The notes beneath the pieces are model-generated. The model saw only the letters and a list, made by a program, of their open reading frames with translations, was not told the DNA's origin and ran no database searches. Of a DNA stretch of 17,200 nucleotides, positions 12,900-17,200 are shown one piece after another. The stretch is from positions 1 to 17,200 of the forward strand of contig URYB01000016.1 in NCBI GenBank assembly GCA_900552085.1. The letters are read 5' to 3'. The position numbers and the translations under genes are program-made. The DNA is from an uncultured Lachnobacterium sp. (GTDB taxonomy: Bacteria; Bacillota; Clostridia; Lachnospirales; Lachnospiraceae). Every line of letters starts with the position of its first letter. The first letter of the stretch is position 1.

Positions 12900-13919
12900 C
12901 TAGTTTTTCCAGATACATTCCCCTGTAATTTCAGCCAGATCCGATACCCCGCACATTTTCATCTTATCTTCCAGTTCACCGCCGATTTTTGATATGTACG
13001 CTTCCACACCTTCTCTTCCACCACCATAGACAGCCGTAACAAATGGCCGTGCAATGATTACTGCATCTGCCCCTAATGCAAGTGCTTTAAACACATCTGT
13101 TCCGGAACGGATTCCACCATCCACAAAGATTTTCATGGAACCATCCACTGCTTTTGCAATGTCCGCAAGCACTTCTGCCGTTGCCGGGCACTGATCTAAC
13201 ACACGTCCTCCATGATTTGACACTACAATTGCATCCGCGCCTGCTTCCTTTGCTTTCAAAGCGCCTTTTACCGTCATAACACCCTTCACAATAAATGGAA
13301 CACCTGCTTCTTTTGCCACTTCACGTAATTCTTCCACCGTTTTACTTCCAGCCGGCGGCTCAAAATTTTTCAAAAACGGAAGTCCCGCAGCATCCACATC
13401 CATCGCTACCGCAAAAGCCTCCGACGCATGTACCAGTTCCATCTTTTTTCGAATGGTTTCCATATTCCATGGCTTTACCGTCGGAATTCCCAGGCCATTC
13501 GCCTTATGGATTGCTTTGGTTGCTGCAACCATTACATTGCTGTCCATTCCATCTCCGGTAAATGCCGCAATTCCAAATTCTGCGCAGGAAGAAACCAGAA
13601 TATCATTATAAGAAATGTCATTAAGGCAATCTCCATAATGCAGATTGACCGCTCCCACCGGCCCCGCAAAAAACGGATACCGGAACTTTTTCCCGAACAA
13701 TTCCAGTGAAGTATCGACCGGTCCATTCTCCGCAATTGTATCCATGTTCACACGGATTTCTTTCCACTTATCATAGTTGCGAATTGCCGTATCTCCGATT
13801 CCCTTTGCACCCGGTCCCGGAATCTGATTACCGCAGGCTCTTCCATTGCATTCTTTACAGGCTTTGCAATACTTGCCAATGCGAGGTCTTGCCAGTTCTA
13901 TACACTCTTCATAATTCAT
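12900..13919 (-). CDS. FMN-dependent 2-hydroxy-acid dehydrogenase with an N-terminal four-cysteine motif
   Basis: A 339-residue member of the lactate/glycolate oxidase family of FMN-dependent alpha-hydroxy-acid-oxidising enzymes, with a TIM-barrel fold. Core motifs are present: VKGV (Lys212), SNHGGR (catalytic His236 and Arg239) and the phosphate-binding FVDGGIRSGTDVFKALALGADAV (266-287). Unlike classical members, the N-terminus carries CKACKECNGRAC (Cys18, 21, 24 and 29), a CxxCxxCxxxxC pattern like an iron-sulfur or metal site, suggesting electron transfer to a protein acceptor rather than oxygen in an anaerobe. The start is the ATG at 13919, preceded by AAGGAG; an upstream extension to 14087 runs through the promoter and is unlikely. 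It is first in a cluster with the dehydratase-activase-related gene 40 bp downstream. Substrate could be lactate or another 2-hydroxy acid. Confidence 0.88.
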   Translation of the reverse strand: MNYEECIELARPRIGKYCKACKECNGRACGNQIPGPGAKGIGDTAIRNYDKWKEIRVNMDTIAENGPVDTSLELFGKKFRYPFFAGPVGAVNLHYGDCLNDISYNDILVSSCAEFGIAAFTGDGMDSNVMVAATKAIHKANGLGIPTVKPWNMETIRKKMELVHASEAFAVAMDVDAAGLPFLKNFEPPAGSKTVEELREVAKEAGVPFIVKGVMTVKGALKAKEAGADAIVVSNHGGRVLDQCPATAEVLADIAKAVDGSMKIFVDGGIRSGTDVFKALALGADAVIIARPFVTAVYGGGREGVEAYISKIGGELEDKMKMCGVSDLAEITGECIWKN

Positions 13920-13950
13920 TTGTCTTTGCTCCTTGTCTCTCTTTGGAATT

Positions 13951-13979
13951 ATTATAACAGCTAATGGACATTTTGTCAT
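13951..13979 (-). promoter_or_regulatory. promoter of the 2-hydroxy-acid dehydrogenase gene
   Basis: On the minus strand ATGACA (13974-13979, 5 of 6) and a perfect TATAAT (13951-13956) are separated by exactly 17 bp, ending about 30 bp before the start codon. A TGGACA half-site (13965-13970) sits in the spacer, so a protein binding it would compete with RNA polymerase. Confidence 0.65.
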
Positions 13980-14065
13980 ACGATTCCCATTGTCCAGATA
14001 TTTACCTGTTCTTTTCCATTGTATCACCAGAAACAACTTAATCATTATAGGAATTTTTAACTGTA

Positions 14066-14303
14066 TGGATATATACATAAAAAGCAATTTGCTATGTCCA
14101 CTAAAAAAGTCTATTTTGGACCAATACGAAAAAACGTATTGAAATGTCCAACATTGGAAATAATTTTGGACATATGTAAAAAGGTCATGCCATACTGTCC
14201 AATTTACATGATTTAATTAGACCTCATTACAACGCATTTTTACATATGTCCATTCTTATCCAAAATTGTGGACCTGGCTTGATTCATTTCTTCCATATGT
14301 CCA
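14066..14303. repeat. 51-bp-phased array of TGTCCA / TGGACM half-sites
   Basis: Exact TGTCCA occurs at 14095, 14145, 14196, 14247 and 14298 (steps of 50, 51, 51 and 51). The opposite-orientation half-site occurs at 14066 (TGGATA), 14117 (TGGACC), 14167 (TGGACA), 14218 (TAGACC) and 14269 (TGGACC), also in steps of 50-51. In each full unit the two halves are 16 bp apart, so their starts are 22 bp apart, about two helical turns, and units repeat every five turns. The half-sites are often extended as CATATGTCCA. The sequence between half-sites is not conserved. More distal copies are TGTCCA at 13991 and TGGACA at 13965. No gene or ORF explains the pattern; a protein-binding array is the simplest reading. 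Confidence 0.75.
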
Positions 14304-14414
14304 TAACCACGATTCAAGGAGCTCTTTAACCGGAAGCCGAACTTTCTGGTTACATTTCAGATGAACATCTTTGCAAGCTTGCTTTTACTGTACGGGAATT
14401 TCAAAATAATTCCT

Positions 14415-14458
14415 ATATAAAAATAGCCATTACAGAGAACCCCAATCTCCATAATGGC
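14415..14458 (-). terminator. terminator of the frameshifted DinB-like gene
   Basis: Minus-strand RNA forms a 13-bp stem (GCCAUUAUGGAGA with UCUCUGUAAUGGC) around an 8-nt loop, followed by UAUUUUUAUA. Two of the pairs are G-U only on this strand and are mismatches on the plus strand, so it acts leftwards. It lies about 70 bp after the stop at 14530. Confidence 0.8.
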
Positions 14459-14529
14459 CATATGTAATACTTATTATATTATTAAGTTGAAAACAAAAAT
14501 TTTCTGTTACCTACAAAACGAAAGATTTA

Positions 14530-15245
14530 TTACTCTTCTAAAATCGGCAAATTATTTAAACATGGTGGCAAGTGCATCATATGGTGGTCTGTCATTGGAG
14601 TTAAAATCATGCCACCCATTGTTAAACTTCCCCAATAAACCAACAACCAAACCGAACGAAAATCAGTTGTTACACCACCTTCTTCTAAGATACGCATTAC
14701 TCTTTCATATGGCACCATTGATTTTATCTGCTCTAATGTAATATTTTCTAATATATGACGCGTGTTTTTTCCGACTGCAATCATATATTCATGCAGTGCT
14801 TTAATATTGATTTTCTTTCCAAATACTATTGCCTCATCAAGTTCCAATGCATTCCCCGTATCCGTAATTGAAGAACCAATTTTTATTTGCCAGTCTCTAT
14901 TAAATATCTGCTCTTGATCAGCCATCAAAATATTACTTACCAAATCCTCAATTCTATAAGTATGCCAAAATTGCCAACACATAGGAACTGTTCTTGTCCC
15001 TGCATAATGCAAATCTACATCATAATCTTCTCTCGGAACTAATGCATTTTGATTTCCATTTAGCATGTAATCCAAAACATAATCTGCAATCGTCTTTTCT
15101 GTTCTTCCGGAAATTTCTGCTGGATGAACCATTGCATGACCTCTAACGTAAGTTCTCTTATTTTATCTATGTCTGTTCCTTCTATTGCATTCTTTAATTC
15201 ATTATATTTTTCGCGGATTGGTGCAAACAATTCCTCTTTTGTCAT
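14530..15245 (-). pseudogene. DinB/YfiT-superfamily protein gene, broken by a one-base frameshift
   Basis: Two overlapping frames together make one DinB-superfamily protein of about 238 residues, a four-helix-bundle family of putative metal-dependent enzymes. The first frame starts at 15245 behind a strong GGAGG site (MTKEELFAPIREKYNELKNA, on to ELTLEV). The second supplies HAMVHPAEISGRTEK, WHTYRIEDL and the terminal DHHMMH metal-binding-like H-x3-H. The switch is near 15139-15141, where GAGGTCATGCA lacks one base needed for Glu-Val-His-Ala-Met. As written, ribosomes starting at 15245 stop after 61 residues. The downstream frame also has an ATG at 15132 but no good ribosome binding site there. 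It could be a real recent pseudogene, a sequencing error or, less likely, a frameshifting gene. The terminator and ribosome binding site are intact, so decay is recent. Confidence 0.75.
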
Positions 15246-15305
15246 ATCTTATTTCCTCCAAAATTCAAAGTTTCACATCAGATACTCTTATGTACACCTG
15301 ACACT

Positions 15306-15327
15306 ATTGTACTTCAAATAGTACGAT
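15306..15327. promoter_or_regulatory. dyad upstream of the DinB-like gene
   Basis: ATTGTACT (15306-15313) and AGTACGAT (15320-15327) form 8-bp arms with one mismatch around TCAAAT. It lies about 60 bp upstream of the start and overlaps a weak minus-strand -35-like TTGAAG. It is a candidate operator. The rest of 15246-15431 is AT-rich with no gene visible. Confidence 0.35.
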
Positions 15328-15431
15328 TATTCTACTTTGATTTCTTTTGTACCTAATTTTATATGTGTAATCAATCATATAATCTTCTATGATTTTTTCA
15401 TATTACAACATTTTCACTCTATCAGACATAC

Positions 15432-15473
15432 AAAAAAGCCCATGCACTTACTTCACTTGCAAAGCACATGGAC
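15432..15473 (-). terminator. terminator of the serine recombinase gene
   Basis: On the minus strand GTCCATGTGC pairs fully with GTGCATGGGC (10 bp, three G-U) around a 16-nt loop, followed by TTTTTT. It lies about 30 bp after the recombinase stop at 15502 and separates the recombinase from the DinB-like gene. Confidence 0.82.
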
Positions 15474-15501
15474 CTCTATATTCATTTCAATAGCTAATCT
15501 T

Positions 15502-17133
15502 TCATTTTAATCTAATACACACCTTTATTTTTGATTTTCCTAATAGTTCTAAATGCACAAAATCCGAACACATCACTGTGTTCGGATTTGCAAGTTTGAG
15601 TGGAGCAGACGAGTCCAAAGGCGAACCCTCTGCACCATCCATGTCAACAAGTTCCTGCTCGATCTGCCTGAGCGTCAGCTGGTTGTTTTCGCCGGTATAA
15701 TTGTAATTGATCACGATCCGGCCATCGTCCCAGAGATAAACAGACGAGACAAACGCCTCCACCAGCTTCGTGCGATAATCAGGATCGTCAAGACTGCCCT
15801 CTTTGAACTTCTCCAGAAAATACACAATCTGGTCACGCTCGATGTCTGGCGTTGCTATCTTCTCCCTTGCTATCGCGGCACTGATCTGATCCCGCTGCTC
15901 CTCAAGCTCCATGAGCCTCTGCTTCGTGCTTTTCGTGATGATGCCCTGCTCAATCGCCTGCATCATGTTCTTGATCGAACTCTCTACATTCTTGAGACTT
16001 GCCTCCAGAGCATCAAGCTCTCCGTTGCTTTTCTTTTCTCTCTCCAGAAAATCCATCACTCCGTCAGCAATCTGCTCGATCATATCCTCAGCAAGCACGA
16101 CCTCTTTTGTATATTTTACAACAATATCCTCAATCCATTCCTTTTTCACCGGCTTTTTATCACAACCGTGCCGCCTGGTTCGGTTTACGCAGGCATAATA
16201 GTCGTATTTCTTACCAGACTTGCCGGTGCCAGCTCTGCCGACCATCAGCTCACCGCAGTGGCCACAGAACAGCTTCGAGGTGAGGATGTAGTCCGCAACC
16301 TTCCATTTATGCGCCGGAGCTCTGGATCCTCGGTCGAGCTTGCGCTGCACACTGTCAAACAATGGCAGCGGGACGATCTGCGGCATACCGCCCGAAACAG
16401 TAACATCGCCCCAGGAATACTCGCCGATATACTTCCGGTTCCTCAGGATCCTGGTCACACTGTTTTTATTAAAGGCAAAGCCTCGCGTTGTCCGGAAGCC
16501 TCTGGCGTTTAGGTCGTCGATGATCTCTTTCTGCGGAACGCCTGCATCATACTTCTGGAATATACTCAGCACAACGCTGGCATAATCTGGATCAATCTCA
16601 TAACAACCATCTTCTCCGGTGTAATATCCAAGCACCTGGACGCCGTTGGTCTTGCATTTCATGGCATTGCCTTCCAACCCTCTGAGGATGTTCTGGGAAA
16701 GCGCCGCGCTGTAATACTCGGCATATCCCTCGAGAACTGACTCCAGGATGATGCCCTCAGGTCCGTCCGGTATCGTCTCTTTTGCATACAGAACGCGGAC
16801 GCCGTTCTTTCTGAGCTTCGCCTTATATATGGCGCTGTCATATCTGTCGCGGGCGAAACGATCCACCTTGTAAGTGACAACGACCTGGAACTTGCCACGA
16901 GCTGAGTCCCTGATCATTTTCTGGAAGTCCGGACGGCTGTCTGTTCTTCCGGTGAGAGCTGAGTCCGTATATTCTGCAATGATCTTTATGTTGTTACGAG
17001 CAGCGAACTCGTGACACTCACGCAACTGATCCTCGATTGACTCCTCTCTCTGGGAGTGGCTTGAGTACCTGGCATAAATGACGCCGATCATTCCATCACA
17101 ATCCGACGCTACCGCTGGTATCCTTTTTGCCAT
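15502..17133 (-). CDS. large serine recombinase (site-specific integrase of a mobile element)
   Basis: A 543-residue large serine recombinase that integrates or excises a mobile element by cutting both att sites with a serine nucleophile. The catalytic domain (about 14-155) has YARYSSHSQ (Ser24 nucleophile, Arg22) and TYKVDRFARDRYD (Arg92). A recombinase domain (about 165-270), a zinc ribbon (Cys290, Cys293, Cys315, Cys324) and a long coiled coil (about 365-425) follow, the normal order. The ATG at 17133 is chosen because GAGGTGAT sits 4 nt upstream; a GTG at 17142 has no such site. Its GC content is clearly higher than that of the flanking genes, a sign of transfer. It overlaps or abuts the end of another gene upstream, as in tandem recombinase cassettes. 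The tail after about residue 500 departs from the family core and contains a DNA inverted repeat. Confidence 0.95.
   Translation of the reverse strand: MAKRIPAVASDCDGMIGVIYARYSSHSQREESIEDQLRECHEFAARNNIKIIAEYTDSALTGRTDSRPDFQKMIRDSARGKFQVVVTYKVDRFARDRYDSAIYKAKLRKNGVRVLYAKETIPDGPEGIILESVLEGYAEYYSAALSQNILRGLEGNAMKCKTNGVQVLGYYTGEDGCYEIDPDYASVVLSIFQKYDAGVPQKEIIDDLNARGFRTTRGFAFNKNSVTRILRNRKYIGEYSWGDVTVSGGMPQIVPLPLFDSVQRKLDRGSRAPAHKWKVADYILTSKLFCGHCGELMVGRAGTGKSGKKYDYYACVNRTRRHGCDKKPVKKEWIEDIVVKYTKEVVLAEDMIEQIADGVMDFLEREKKSNGELDALEASLKNVESSIKNMMQAIEQGIITKSTKQRLMELEEQRDQISAAIAREKIATPDIERDQIVYFLEKFKEGSLDDPDYRTKLVEAFVSSVYLWDDGRIVINYNYTGENNQLTLRQIEQELVDMDGAEGSPLDSSAPLKLANPNTVMCSDFVHLELLGKSKIKVCIRLK
15560..15589. 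repeat. perfect 13-bp inverted repeat inside the recombinase 3' end
   Basis: AAATCCGAACACA (15560-15572) and TGTGTTCGGATTT (15577-15589) are perfectly complementary around the 4-nt loop TCAC, within the codons for the last 30 residues of the recombinase. It lacks a T-run on either strand, so it is not a simple terminator. It could be part of an attachment site or an mRNA structure. Confidence 0.65.
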
Positions 17134-17138
17134 CCGGA

Positions 17139-17200
17139 TCACCTCGTTTCTGGCAAACCGATGATGGCGCCGCTCTTGTCTGCGAACTTATTGCAGCAGA
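17139..17200 (-). CDS. C-terminal end of an upstream gene, cut by the window edge
   Basis: An open frame enters from the right edge and ends at a TGA (17139-17141), reading CCNKFADKSGAIIGLPETR. The stop lies only 5 bp before the recombinase ATG, and the GAGGTGAT ribosome binding site of the recombinase overlaps its last codons. Such close packing fits an upstream gene translated together with the recombinase, perhaps another recombinase or element gene. With 19 residues visible, the product cannot be identified. Confidence 0.45.
   Translation of the reverse strand, partial: CCNKFADKSGAIIGLPETR

Larger units (their letters stand above)
13920..14529. other. 610-bp intergenic region
   Basis: No gene is visible. 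From left to right it holds the dehydrogenase promoter, the half-site array, an 8-bp stem AACCGGAA/TTCTGGTT (14328-14335 with 14344-14351, one G-T position) of unknown meaning, and the terminator of the DinB-like gene. Between 14304 and 14414 I see nothing else I can support. Confidence 0.6.

Noticed and set aside
14095..14303. CRISPR array in the 51-bp-spaced repeats
   Set aside because: The conserved parts are only 6-10 bases in two opposite orientations, the period is fixed by helical phase, and there are no cas genes; a real repeat would be 23-37 bp.
15060..15245. 61-residue frame as an independent small gene
   Set aside because: Its first 36 residues continue naturally into the DinB-like frame, and the rest is out-of-frame translation of that gene.
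15553..16512. 319-residue plus-strand frame
   Set aside because: It is antisense to the recombinase and lacks a ribosome binding site; the minus strand has full catalytic and zinc motifs.

Overview
The window looks like a stretch of a low-GC Firmicutes chromosome, most likely a gut-type member of the Lachnospiraceae (Clostridia). The reasons are strong AGGAGG-type ribosome binding sites, a class III fructose-1,6-bisphosphatase, a CheV, a 2-hydroxyacyl-CoA dehydratase activase-related protein and an unusual cysteine-bearing FMN-dependent 2-hydroxy-acid dehydrogenase. The family assignment is inference from protein content. No rRNA, tRNA or CRISPR array is visible.

Layout, with almost all large genes on the minus strand. 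Positions 4223 to 145 form one probable operon: a surface lipoprotein, cheV, a large acidic/lysine-rich single-pass membrane protein and an alpha/beta-hydrolase, closed by a strong terminator at 126-155. Positions 9013 to 4309 form a second tight operon: fbp (GTG start), a small membrane protein with a C-terminal heptad coiled coil, an OmpR-type response regulator and its sensor histidine kinase. The 2-bp gaps suggest that central carbon metabolism and an envelope-sensing two-component system are co-transcribed.

Positions 9152-10890 are the accessory-looking and most interesting part. They hold a possible short minus-strand RNA with a terminator upstream of fbp; a plus-strand XRE-type regulator whose C-terminal half resembles an S24/LexA fold without the catalytic residues; a convergent, purine-rich, hairpin-rich candidate noncoding RNA of about 315 nt driven by a near-consensus promoter with phased A-tracts behind it; and a 21-residue, four-cysteine peptide gene with a perfect Shine-Dalgarno, a palindromic candidate operator and its own terminator.

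Positions 13919 to 10915 (minus) encode an FMN-dependent 2-hydroxy-acid dehydrogenase, a stand-alone COG3581-type dehydratase-activase-related protein, and a DnaQ-like exonuclease fused to a zinc ribbon. Upstream of this cluster (14066-14303) is an array of half-sites TGTCCA and TGGAC(A/C) that recur every 50-51 bp. They form TGTCCA-N16-TGGACM dyads in helical phase, and no gene explains them.

The right end holds a DinB-like gene broken by a one-base frameshift near 15140. It is followed by a large serine recombinase (15502-17133) with visibly higher GC than its surroundings and by the last codons of an upstream overlapping gene at the window edge. This marks the likely edge of an integrated mobile element that continues to the right.
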